Origin: JBQTIQ01 sp052387955
Lineage (GTDB): Bacteria > Actinomycetota > Acidimicrobiia > Acidimicrobiales > JACDCH01
NCBI GenBank assembly: GCA_052387955.1
Contig: JBQTIQ010000028.1
Span: 1-24,114, forward strand
Length of the DNA stretch: 24,114 nucleotides
Direction of reading: 5' to 3'
Below the pieces are notes generated by a model that was not told the DNA's origin, did no database searches, and saw only the letters and a list, made by a program, of their open reading frames with translations. Shown here one piece after another: positions 1-6,950 of the stretch. Made by a program: the position numbers and the translations under genes. Every line of letters begins with the position of its first letter. The first letter of the stretch is position 1.

Positions 1-95
1 CCACCGGCGAGAAGGTCAGCGACACGGCGTTCGCCTCCATCCCCCTCCGCCGCCACGACTGGCACGGCGACTGGAACTACGACGTCACGGCGTGA
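1..95 (+). CDS. ISAzo13-type transposase, C-terminal end (partial)
   Basis: Only the last 30 codons of a gene entering from the left edge are present, ending at TGA 93-95. The visible end reads TGEKVSD, then LRRHDWHGDWNYDV. The R-H-x-W/F-H-G-x-W-N-Y ending is the characteristic C-terminus of ISAzo13-family (Rhodopirellula-type DDE) transposases as I know them. No catalytic residue lies in this piece, so the family call rests on the tail motif. A terminal-repeat-like sequence follows within 35 bases, and the opposite window edge carries what looks like the start of a similar transposase in the same orientation, which strengthens the call. The enzyme would catalyse cut-and-paste movement of its own element. 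Confidence 0.72.
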   Translation, partial: TGEKVSDTAFASIPLRRHDWHGDWNYDVTA

Positions 96-97
96 AT

Positions 98-127
98 CGC
101 TCAATCAATCCCGCGGCGGGCCCTTAG
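98..127 (-). repeat. Right terminal inverted repeat of ISAzo13-like element
   Basis: Read on the minus strand this begins CTAAGGGCCC and lies just after the transposase stop. It matches 20 of 30 positions with 23989-24018 read on the plus strand (CTAAGGGTCC...), including 9 of the first 10. That is the arrangement expected for the two ends of one IS family. The exact outer boundary (121-128) is uncertain because CTAAG could also belong to the methyltransferase gene into which the element inserted. Confidence 0.6.
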
Positions 128-1129
128 GTGTAGCGAACGGCTCTTCGTCGGGAAATAGGTTCTGAATATGCGTCTTTGCAGCGCTGTTCTCGCCAACCTC
201 GGTCGCCGACCAGAAGGTGAACGGAACCAGCCCCTCGTCCTCGTCGGCGAATCTCTTGAGTCGCGGCTTCCCATCGCCGTTCTTTGGCCAGTACACCCGG
301 TTCGCCTCAATCAACTCCTCAAAGCGCAATCGCGTGTAGGTCCATGCTCTGCCAGCGGGTGGTGGGTGAATGACGCCCGTGGGAGTGGTGATCTCGTAAA
401 ATTGGTTTGCCGTAGCGCGTCCAGCTTGAGCGCTCATCGGAACTGATCGCCATGGCCCGCGAGGGTCGTGATCGGGGTTCGAATAGTCGCCTCTGTCCGG
501 TAGGCGGTTCCGGAATGCCTTCCAGCGCTGCGGACCGTTAATTGCGTACACGAGGAGGTAGTCGTGCATGGACGAAAGAGCCGCTCGATTGTCTCGAGAA
601 GTTCGCTTCTGCCAAACGATGGTCGAAACCCAATTCGTGCTGCCTAACACCTCGTCCATGACAGAGCGGCAGCGATGGACTTCGGCATCATCGAGGTGGA
701 CCCAGATGCTGCCGTTGCGCGGAGAGCAACGGCTTGATCTGGAGAAGACGATCTCGCAGCATCGAGAGCCAAACTGAGTGCTCAAGGTTGTCGTCGTAGT
801 TGGGGAAGGCCTGCCCGGTGTTGAAGGGCGGGTCGATATAGACAAGTCGGACCTGACCGGCGTAGCGCTGGGCGAACTCAGGGATGCGGTTCAGCGCGGT
901 GAGGGTCGTGGAGGGCGTCACCCTCAATCAGAAGGTTGCCGCTGGCAGAAGCAGCATCGCCGATTGTGTCGACCTCATGCAGAAGTCGCACCTCGCTGAC
1001 ACGTGGATCCGTCGGCTCGACCCACTCGTAGCTGCCCTGGGGATCCGAGATCAGCCGAAGGTGCTTGTTCGTCCACGTCAGCTCTAGGCGGCCGGTCGGC
1101 TCCAACCGTTGCCCCTTCTCAGTCGGCAT
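105..1129 (-). pseudogene. Site-specific DNA methyltransferase (Mod-like adenine methylase), frameshifted and truncated
   Basis: Three consecutive reading frames on the minus strand together spell the N-terminal part of a beta-class/type III Mod-like adenine methyltransferase. Frame one (from ATG 1129) ends in NLLIEGDALH. Frame two has RYAGQVRLVYIDPPFNTG with the DPPFNTG catalytic/SAM motif. Frame three has NGSIWVHLDD, the SMHDYLLVYA block and FATPK. The breaks sit near 905-915 and 705-730, each explained by a single-base indel. The reading then stops at 105 inside the terminal repeat of the IS, so the target-recognition and C-terminal parts are missing (about 340 codons against roughly 500-650 in the family). 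Base composition looks clearly lower in GC than the rest of the window. No restriction subunit is visible. Almost certainly non-functional unless the indels are sequencing errors. Confidence 0.82.
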
Positions 1130-1246
1130 TCGCGTGACTGTACGGCCGCCGCGTGACCAGGTCTGGGCTTCGTCGACCGCGCGAGGGTGGGACGTGCCTC
1201 GTCGAGCAGCGACGGTGCGCTAGCGGGTGCGGGTACCTTGGAGTCC

Positions 1247-1465
1247 ATGGATCTCACGACGGTGATCGAGACCACTGCCGGGGTGCGCAGCGGCAAGCCG
1301 TGCTTCATCGGCACCCGGATCGCCGTCTACGACGTCCTCGAGTACTTGGCGTCGGGGATGACCACCGAGGAGATCGTTGCCGACTTCCCGGAGCTCACGC
1401 CTGACCTCGTCCGCGCCGCGATCGAGTTCGCGGCCCTTCGGGAGCGTCGGCTCGCCACGGCGTGA
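1247..1465 (+). CDS. DUF433 family antitoxin
   Basis: A 72-residue protein starting at ATG 1247, with GGAG four bases upstream; an upstream in-frame start would add an uncharacteristic Ser/Gly-rich stretch. The sequence carries the DUF433 pattern: SGKPCFIGTRI near residue 14, then VYDVLEYLASGMT and EEIVADFPELT, ending in a helix LVRAAIEFAALRER. DUF433 proteins are small winged-helix-like antitoxins usually paired with DUF5615 PIN-like toxins. Here the TGA stop overlaps the GTG start of exactly such a gene (GTGA), implying translational coupling. The expected role is neutralising the toxin and autoregulating the pair. With the partner frameshifted, it may now be an orphan antitoxin. Confidence 0.85.
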   Translation: MDLTTVIETTAGVRSGKPCFIGTRIAVYDVLEYLASGMTTEEIVADFPELTPDLVRAAIEFAALRERRLATA

Positions 1466-1808
1466 AGCTCCTGCTCGACCAGAACCTCTCCCGACGCCTC
1501 GTAGGACCCGTGCGCGATGTGTTCCCCGAGAGCGAGCACGTCTCGGCGGTAGGGCTCGACGGCGCGACCGACCAGGAGATCTGGGAGTACGCCGGGAGCA
1601 CGATCTCGGGATCGTCTCGAAGGACTCGGACTTCCGTCAACTGGCCTTCCTCCACGGGCCCCCACCGAAGGTCGTCTGGCTCCGGGTGGGGAATGCCTCG
1701 ACCTCGACCGTCCTGCAGGTGATCGTCGACCACGCGGAGGACATCGAGGCGTTCGGTCGCAACGAGGACGAAGCGCTCTTGGTGTTGCCCCACCTGCGAT
1801 CGACCTGA
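1462..1808 (+). pseudogene. DUF5615 PIN-like toxin, single-base frameshift
   Basis: It starts at GTG 1462 overlapping the antitoxin stop. The N-terminus reads VKLLLDQNLSRRL, with the family's first acidic residue in LLDQNLS. Then comes HVSAVGLDGATDQEIWEYA, after which frame one fails. The family sequence continues in the -1 frame from 1593 as REHDLGIVSKDSDF, then LAFLHGPPPKVVWLRVGN, to TGA 1808. DxDF and the PPKVVWLR block are typical of the family's PIN-like nuclease fold. Restoring one C near 1591-1594 (gcc-cgg) would give an intact protein of about 115 residues, the normal family length. It is either a recently inactivated toxin or a sequencing error; the antitoxin is intact. Confidence 0.82.
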
Positions 1809-1935
1809 CCGTCGGCCGCCCGGGGCGCCTACAGGTCGAGGGCGGCGATGGCCTTGCGCCTGCCGGCGGGCGATCTCAGGGTGCCGCTCGGCGGCGGTGA
1901 GGAACTCCGAAGGGGTCCCCGACCGCCGAGTTCTG

Positions 1936-2011
1936 TGGAGCGGACGACGGGATTCGAACCCGCGACCCCAACCTTGGCAAGGTTGTGCTCTACCAGCTGA
2001 GCCACGTCCGC
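1936..2011 (-). tRNA. tRNA-Gly(GCC)
   Basis: On the minus strand the sequence folds as a standard tRNA. The acceptor stem GCGGACG (2005-2011) pairs with CGTCCGC (1940-1946). There is a D-arm with GCTCAGCTGGTAGAGC, and an anticodon stem CAACC/GGTTG with loop TTGCCAA giving anticodon GCC. The T-arm has GGTTCGAATCC. The discriminator is T (1939) and a CCA is genomically encoded at 1936-1938. It decodes GGC/GGU glycine codons. Its 3' end points toward the IS, methyltransferase and toxin-antitoxin remnants, the usual geometry for island integration at a tRNA gene. Confidence 0.96.
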
Positions 2012-2061
2012 GTGGGGGTGTCACCTTAGCAAGCCTCCCGAGATGGCCCAAGGCGCGGGGC

Positions 2062-3210
2062 TCAGTTCGGGGCTGCCACCCGGGCGCGGATCCGCTGCGC
2101 CATCTCCACGGCCAGCGAGCGGTCGCCGATGCGCTCGAGTTGGCCCGCGTCGGCGTTACGCCGAACCACCAACGTGGCGGAGCGGTCGTCCTGCCAGCCC
2201 TGGACGGTGACGGCCTCGTCGACGGGGAACTCGGCCACGTCGGCCCGCCACTCGCGGTCGTTCACCATGAGCAGACGCCGGCCGGCCAGCACGAGGACGC
2301 CGTCGTGCCCATTCATGCTGCCATGCACGGCACATTCGACGACTTCGCCTGGGGCCAGGAGGACGCCGGCCGCGGTGAGGGCTGCCCGTGCCGCCCGGCG
2401 AGCGCCGCCGCTCATCCGCCCGGCAGCCGCGCCCAACCCGTTGGGGTCGTTGAGCACCGGAGCAGGCGGAGGAAGGACCGACGGTTGAAAGGCCGGCGGG
2501 GGCGGGACCGGGAACGCGCCCGGAGGCGACGGCGACGACTCTGGAGCCGGCCATCCCGTATCGCCCGGAGGCTGCGACGGGACCGGCGGCGGGGGCGACC
2601 ACCCGGGACCGGGCGCTGCCGGCGGTGCCGGAGGAGGAGGCGAGGCGGGCGACGGGGGCGAGGCCGAGGGTGGGGGCGGCGACCACTCGGGACCGGGCGG
2701 TGCGGCAGGAGGAGGAGGAGGCGAGGCAAGCGGAGGAGGCGAAGCCGGCGGCACGGCGGGAAGCGGGGTCGACACCTCGGCCGGGAGGGGCCCGAAGGCG
2801 GTCGTCGGCAGATCGGGCAGGGCCACGGCCGGATCTCCGGGCATGGGTGGCAGAGCGGTAGTGGGGGCTCCGGCCGGAGGCGGCGGCGGAGGCGGGACCT
2901 GGGCCGGTGGCGCCGGCGGGAACGGCGGTTCGAGCCGCGGTGGCGGCGGAGGCAGGACCTGGGCCGGTGGCGCCGGCGGGAACGGCGGATCGAGCCGCGG
3001 TGGCGGAGGCAGGACCTGGGCCGGTGGCGCCGGCGGGAACGGCGGATCGAGCGGAGGCGATGGCGGCGGAGGCAGGACCTGGGCTGGTGGCGCCAGCGGC
3101 AAGGGCGGATCGAGCGGCGGTGGCGGCGGGGCGGTATCCCGGACGGCCGAGACGTCGTCCTCGGCGTCGGAGATCTCGGGCTCGTCGCCGCCGGCGCTGT
3201 CGTCGCTCAT
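2062..3210 (-). CDS. Proline-rich repeat protein with C-terminal PH-like domain
   Basis: A 382-residue protein starting at ATG 3210 after a GGGGGAG stretch. Residues 1-26 are acidic (SDDSAGGDEPEISDAEDD). Residues about 27-112 carry four tandem copies of a PPPPRLDPPFPPAPPAQVL-like unit. Residues 113-250 are further low-complexity Pro/Ala/Ser with two WSPPPP motifs. From about residue 255 it becomes ordinary: a basic helix (RMSGGARRAARAALTAAG), then a beta-rich domain with CAVHGSMNGHDGVLVLAGRRLLMVND, resembling bacterial PH/YokE-type domains, ending in a helix. No signal peptide or membrane segment is apparent, so it is probably cytoplasmic or peripherally membrane-bound with a long unstructured arm. 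Specific function is not recognised. The domain assignment is from pattern only. Confidence 0.8.
   Translation of the reverse strand: MSDDSAGGDEPEISDAEDDVSAVRDTAPPPPPLDPPLPLAPPAQVLPPPPSPPLDPPFPPAPPAQVLPPPPRLDPPFPPAPPAQVLPPPPPRLEPPFPPAPPAQVPPPPPPPAGAPTTALPPMPGDPAVALPDLPTTAFGPLPAEVSTPLPAVPPASPPPLASPPPPPAAPPGPEWSPPPPSASPPSPASPPPPAPPAAPGPGWSPPPPVPSQPPGDTGWPAPESSPSPPGAFPVPPPPAFQPSVLPPPAPVLNDPNGLGAAAGRMSGGARRAARAALTAAGVLLAPGEVVECAVHGSMNGHDGVLVLAGRRLLMVNDREWRADVAEFPVDEAVTVQGWQDDRSATLVVRRNADAGQLERIGDRSLAVEMAQRIRARVAAPN
2880..3120. repeat. Four tandem ~60-bp coding repeats (proline motif)
   Basis: Four nearly identical units of about 57-63 bases occur in a row, each containing ggacctgggc(c/t)ggtggcgcc followed by a purine-rich aacggcgg or aagggcgg. 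On the minus strand they encode the proline repeats of the overlapping gene. Unit lengths differ by multiples of three, so the frame is kept. The near-identity at DNA level suggests recent duplication or slippage, so copy number is likely to vary between strains. Confidence 0.85.
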
Positions 3211-3354
3211 CGCTCCCCCATTCCCGCCGGGCGGCCATCACGAGTCGTCGGTGCGCCGCACCATGGACGACCGCCGGTCCCGAAGCGCAGGGCCGTTGAG
3301 TTGTTCGAACGCTCGCCCATAGGGGACCGCCTCCGTGGCCTGGGTTGCCCGATG

Positions 3355-3951
3355 TTAGGAGCGATCGCTCGCCAGGGCCCGCTCCAAGACCTCCCGCGCC
3401 GACGGGGGGATGTCCACACCGGCGGCAAGCGCGATCGCCTCCGGGCTCATCTTGCGCAACGTACGGCGGACCACCTCGACGGCCTTGTCCGCGCCGAGTT
3501 GGCCGGCCACATCGGCAAGCTGAGTCTGAGCGAAGACGAGGCACAGGGCATCCTCGTGGGCCTGGACCTGAGGGTCCGAGCCCAGCCCCTCCTTGCGGAC
3601 GATTCGCTGCACCCGGTCCACGTCGTCGTCGCCGTACCCGGCCGCCCGCAGGATCGTGCCCATCTCCTCGGCATGCTGGCGCTTGAGGGTCGTCCGCCAC
3701 CGGAGGTACCCGGCCCGGCCGTCGGGGTACGACGATCGAGGCAGCGACCATCGTCGGAGGTGGTGGCCTCGGGCGGCCAACAGCTGCACCTCGCTGGCCG
3801 CGGGGTCGAGGCGCCGCAGCCAGGCTTCGGCCATCTCGGCGTGGGCCTGCTCCTTTGGTCGTTCCACGCCGTCCACCGTGATGGTGTTGGGGTCGTCGGC
3901 GTTGGCGGTGTCGATAGCGGCGACGGCAAGGTCGTAACGCGGGACCGTCAC
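3355..3951 (-). CDS. DUF4202 domain-containing protein
   Basis: A 198-residue protein starting at GTG 3951, which overlaps the stop of the upstream gene (GTGA); the open frame upstream of this codon has no family similarity. Recognisable DUF4202 blocks run in order: AIDTANADDPNTITVDG near residue 12, PKEQAHAEMAEAWLRRLDP, LAARGHHLRRW, then SYPDGRAGYLRWRT, RIVRKEGLG, and EDALCLVFAQTQLAD. The conserved His/Arg/Asp residues and all-helical look suggest a metal-binding HD-like fold. The family's biochemical role is not established. It is coupled to the 81-residue gene upstream, so the two are probably co-expressed. Confidence 0.87.
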   Translation of the reverse strand: MTVPRYDLAVAAIDTANADDPNTITVDGVERPKEQAHAEMAEAWLRRLDPAASEVQLLAARGHHLRRWSLPRSSYPDGRAGYLRWRTTLKRQHAEEMGTILRAAGYGDDDVDRVQRIVRKEGLGSDPQVQAHEDALCLVFAQTQLADVAGQLGADKAVEVVRRTLRKMSPEAIALAAGVDIPPSAREVLERALASDRS

Positions 3952-4193
3952 CCAGCGCCTCCGGGCTCTTCCGTACCCGGGGGCCGCAGGTCGACCCGCA
4001 GCACGAGGAAGCCGTCCTCGACGGCAGCCTGGGCGTCGCCGATGAGGGCGTAGTCCTGAAAGTCCTCCTGGGCCTGCCTGATGAATGCGGTGCGCTCGTC
4101 CCCGCCTACCGGCGGCAACGTCCGCCGGCGCACCGCCGCCGCCCGGTCCCGGAACCGCTGGAGCATGCCCTCCACGTCGAACTGGTCTGCCAT
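3948..4193 (-). CDS. Small hypothetical protein upstream of DUF4202 gene
   Basis: An 81-residue protein starting at ATG 4193 (MADQFDVEGMLQRFRDRAAAV). It is mostly charged and helical in the first 60 residues (QAQEDFQDYALIGDAQAAVEDG), followed by a short beta-like strand FLVLRVDLRPP. No signal peptide or membrane segment is seen. Its TGA stop lies within the GTG start of the DUF4202 gene (4-base overlap), the main support that it is real. No clear Shine-Dalgarno sequence precedes it. I do not recognise the family. Confidence 0.68.
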   Translation of the reverse strand: MADQFDVEGMLQRFRDRAAAVRRRTLPPVGGDERTAFIRQAQEDFQDYALIGDAQAAVEDGFLVLRVDLRPPGTEEPGGAG

Positions 4194-4311
4194 GACCAGA
4201 TCTTGCTCGCCGAGCCACCCGCGAGCGGAACTCAGGGGGCCGGCGTCGGATTGCTGGCCGGCGGCATGCGTCGGCCCTCGACCGGCAACCGACGACCGGG
4301 CCGGGACGTCG

Positions 4312-4797
4312 TTACGCCGGGCCTCCAGCTGCCGGGGCCGCGGCGGCCGGCGGGGCGACCGGCGCCGGTGGTACCGGTGGCGTTGGCGGCGCCGGCCGGG
4401 GCCGGCTCCGGCGCCCCAGCCAGACGGTCAGCAGGAAAGAGGTCAGGGCGCCGGCGCCCAGGGCGCCGAGCGCCAGCCGGGCCAGGTCGCCGGCGCGGTC
4501 GTCGTTGATCTCCGACGGGACGACCTCGGTCGTCGCCGTGTCGACCGCGGTGGTCGGTGGCGATTCGGTATCGGGCGCCGGCCCGGGTACCAGCAGTGGG
4601 TTGGCTCCACCGCGAGAGGAGAGCGTGGTCGTGACCGGCCCTTCGTCGGGCGACAGCGACGCCGGCGCGTCGCTCTCGTCGTCGGACGGGACCTGGGCCC
4701 CGGCCTGAACGGCCGCCCCGGTCACCATCCGCACCGCGAACAGCGCGGCCAGTGCCGTGGTCCCCCACCTCCGAGCGCCCGTGGTTCGCTTCGACAC
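4312..4797 (-). CDS. Secreted, C-terminally membrane-anchored hypothetical protein
   Basis: About 161 residues from GTG 4797, chosen because GAGAGG lies a few bases upstream and the protein then begins with a compact signal sequence (basic SKRTTGARR, then a hydrophobic run ending AGAQ). An ATG at 4854 is an alternative. The middle is a flexible Ser/Thr/Pro/Asp-rich region (VPSDDESDAPASLSPDEG...). Near residue 105-125 there is a transmembrane helix (LGALGAGALTSFLLTVWLG) followed by RRSR, and a Pro/Ala-rich cytoplasmic tail. The predicted topology is a short extracellular stalk anchored by a C-terminal helix. Function unknown; composition is low-complexity and no domain is recognised. Confidence 0.62.
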   Translation of the reverse strand: MSKRTTGARRWGTTALAALFAVRMVTGAAVQAGAQVPSDDESDAPASLSPDEGPVTTTLSSRGGANPLLVPGPAPDTESPPTTAVDTATTEVVPSEINDDRAGDLARLALGALGAGALTSFLLTVWLGRRSRPRPAPPTPPVPPAPVAPPAAAAPAAGGPA

Positions 4798-4920
4798 GCC
4801 CTCTCGCTTCGCGGCCTGACCGGCCGGCGATCGTACCGGCCGCTGGAGGGGCATCCGTTCATGCGGTCGCCACCTGGCCACAACCTTTGTCGGAGCGGCC
4901 CGAGCCGGCGACCGCGGCGG

Positions 4921-5712
4921 TCAGCGCTGGTGCCGAGGGCACGAGTACGTCGTGCGGCCGCCGATCGTCCGGCGCTCGAGCACGGTGCCGTCACGAGGGC
5001 AGCGCCCGCCCCGGGCCCGGGCGACGTGGAGGTCACCGGTGTGCGAACCGCCCCGCTCCCCCAGCTCGGCGACCGTGGCCGCGAGGTGGCGGTGCAGGCG
5101 CCGGCGCTCGGCGCCGGTCAGTGACCCCGCCGGCCGGGCCGGGTCGAGCCCGGCCCGCCACAGCACCTCGTCGGTCAACAGGTTGCCGAGCCCGGCGAGG
5201 CGCCCCTGGTCCATGAGCCGGGCCTTGAGCGGCGCCCGGCTGTCGCCCAGGAGGCGGGCCAGCTGGGCCGGCGTGACCGCGCCGGCGTCGATCCCGAGGC
5301 GGGCCTCGTCGGGGGCGAGCACCACGCCTCCCAACCGCCGGGGGTCGTTGACCCGCAGATGGCCGCCGTCGGCGAACCCGATGGTGAACCGGTTCCAGGC
5401 CGGTAACAGGCGGCTGCTCGAGTACTCGAGTGCGTCGACGCCACGGTCGTCGTCGACGACGAGGACCCCGGTCATGCCGAAGCGCAGGCCCAACGACGGC
5501 CCGGCGCCACCATCGGTGTCGAGCACCAGGAGCTTCCCGGTGCGCCGGGCGGCGGTGAAGCACCGGCCCCGGAGGGCTTCGCCCAGGCCGGCGGCCGAAG
5601 TGGCTTCCTTGAGGTACCACGGGTCGGGGGCGTCGACGGCCACGACCCCTCGGCCCAGGGCATTGTCCTGGGCGAGGCGCCGGTACGACTCGATCTCGAT
5701 CAGCTCAGGCAT
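4921..5712 (-). CDS. Fpg/Nei family DNA glycosylase
   Basis: A 263-residue base-excision-repair enzyme starting at ATG 5712. The N-terminus MPELIE presents the catalytic Pro2 and Glu3 (most relatives read MPELPE). K60 in RRTGKLLVL matches the conserved beta-hairpin lysine. LRFGMTG (77-83) and DPRRLGG (123-129) are family blocks. The helix-two-turn-helix is RLAGLGNLLTDEVLWRAGL (171-189). A C-terminal zinc-finger-like hairpin runs from C238 to H261 around GGRTTYSCP, but with C-x2-D and C-x2-H instead of four cysteines. It would excise oxidised bases and nick the strand by beta,delta-elimination. Fpg versus Nei specificity cannot be decided here. The next gene starts about 60 bases upstream on the same strand. 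Confidence 0.9.
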   Translation of the reverse strand: MPELIEIESYRRLAQDNALGRGVVAVDAPDPWYLKEATSAAGLGEALRGRCFTAARRTGKLLVLDTDGGAGPSLGLRFGMTGVLVVDDDRGVDALEYSSSRLLPAWNRFTIGFADGGHLRVNDPRRLGGVVLAPDEARLGIDAGAVTPAQLARLLGDSRAPLKARLMDQGRLAGLGNLLTDEVLWRAGLDPARPAGSLTGAERRRLHRHLAATVAELGERGGSHTGDLHVARARGGRCPRDGTVLERRTIGGRTTYSCPRHQR

Positions 5713-5771
5713 CGGCGCTTGCTCCCGCGGACGGGAGGCGCGCCCGGGCGACCGCGCCGCGCCCGACGGTG

Positions 5772-6950
5772 CTACGCAGCTGTGCTCCTCGCCAACGCAG
5801 CGGCGAAATCGGCGATCAGGTCGTCGACGTGCTCGAGGCCGACCGAGACCCGGACCATGCCTTCGCTGATGCCCATGGCGGCCCGTTCCTCTGGGCGCAG
5901 CGTCGCCGCCGTCATCGTCGGCGGGTGAACCACGAGGGTCTCCGGCCCGCCCAGGGACGGCGCCACCTGGGCCAGCTCGACCGACTCCACGAAACGCCGG
6001 CCGGCGTCGAGCCCCCCGGCCAGGTCGAAGGTGAGCACGGTCCCCCCGTTGGTCATCTGGCGCCGGGCCAGCTCGCGCTGGGGATGGGAGTCGAGGCCCG
6101 GATAGTGCGAACGGGCCACCGCCGGGTGGGCCTCCACGAACTCGGCCAGAGCCTGGGCGCTCTCGGCCTGCTGGCGGATGCGGGCGTGCAGGGTCCGGAC
6201 TCCTCGCAGCGCGTTCCAGGCGTCGAAGGGCGAGCACACCGCCCCGTGCACGAGGTGGTGACCCCACACCGCGTCGACCAGGTCGCGCTCGCCGGCGATC
6301 ACGCCGATCATGGCGTCGTTGTGCCCGGCGATCCCCTTGGTGGCGGCGTGCAGCACCAGGTCGACCCCGAAGTCCAGCGGCCGCTGAACCGGCGGCGGGG
6401 CGAAGGTGCCGTCGACGACCGTGAACGGGCCGGCGATGCGACCGACCGACTCGAGGTCGACGAGGTCGAGAACCGGGTTGGCCGGCGTCTCCACGAACAC
6501 CAGCTGCGTCCGGCCCGGGCGCACCGCGGCCGCCAGAGCTCCGGGCTCGGTGGCGTCGACGAAGCTGACCTCGATGCCGAGGCGGGGGCACAGCATCGTG
6601 AACAGCTGGTTGGTGACCGAGAAGGTGGTGTCCTGGGCGACGACATGGTCGCCCGTACCACAGAACGTCAGCACCACCGAAGCGATGGCACCCATGCCCG
6701 ATCCGAAGGCCAGGGCCGCCTCCGCGCCTTCGAGGGCGGCTACCGCCGACTCGAAGTCCTCGACCGTCGGGCTGCCGTTTCGGCTGTAGAACATCGGCGG
6801 GTTGACGCTCGTTGCCCGGCGGAACTGCTCGTCGACCGATCGGCTCAGGTAGGTGGTCGACGGGAACAGCGGCGACGCCAGCGATTCGCCGCTGTAGGCC
6901 CGCCCGGCCCGGACGGCCCGTGTCTCCGAGCGCCAGCTGTCGTCAGCCAT
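5772..6950 (-). CDS. Cys/Met metabolism PLP-dependent enzyme (MetB/MetZ-like)
   Basis: A 392-residue enzyme from ATG 6950. The family pattern is clear: PLP-contacting Y55/R57 in FYSRNGSPT, GSGMGAIASV (83-92) for phosphate binding, VVDGTF with D180 contacting the pyridine ring, and Schiff-base lysine K205 in HAATKGIAGH. It ends with the family's VRVSVGLEHVDDLIAD. Members convert O-acyl-homoserine to homocysteine or cystathionine, or cleave cystathionine. Its position directly after metX, overlapping by 8 bases (ATGGCTGA), points to use of O-acetylhomoserine. The residues GSPT and DGTF depart from the usual GNPT and DNTF, so the exact reaction is uncertain. Expression is probably controlled by the SAM riboswitch ahead of metX. 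Confidence 0.88.
   Translation of the reverse strand: MADDSWRSETRAVRAGRAYSGESLASPLFPSTTYLSRSVDEQFRRATSVNPPMFYSRNGSPTVEDFESAVAALEGAEAALAFGSGMGAIASVVLTFCGTGDHVVAQDTTFSVTNQLFTMLCPRLGIEVSFVDATEPGALAAAVRPGRTQLVFVETPANPVLDLVDLESVGRIAGPFTVVDGTFAPPPVQRPLDFGVDLVLHAATKGIAGHNDAMIGVIAGERDLVDAVWGHHLVHGAVCSPFDAWNALRGVRTLHARIRQQAESAQALAEFVEAHPAVARSHYPGLDSHPQRELARRQMTNGGTVLTFDLAGGLDAGRRFVESVELAQVAPSLGGPETLVVHPPTMTAATLRPEERAAMGISEGMVRVSVGLEHVDDLIADFAAALARSTAA

Noticed and set aside
1815..1935. Possible gene remnant between the toxin and tRNA (minus-strand RKAIAALDL ending in a stop)
   Set aside because: A coding-like tail can be read only with a frame change and is too short to identify; no feature is claimed.
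2880..3120. CRISPR-like spacing of repeats
   Set aside because: Units are contiguous coding repeats without unique spacers and keep the reading frame of a proline-rich protein.
1897..4053. 718-codon plus-strand open frame
   Set aside because: It runs antisense through the tRNA, the proline-repeat gene and DUF4202; its Arg/Gly-rich translation is the mirror of proline repeats in GC-rich DNA and has no start signal.
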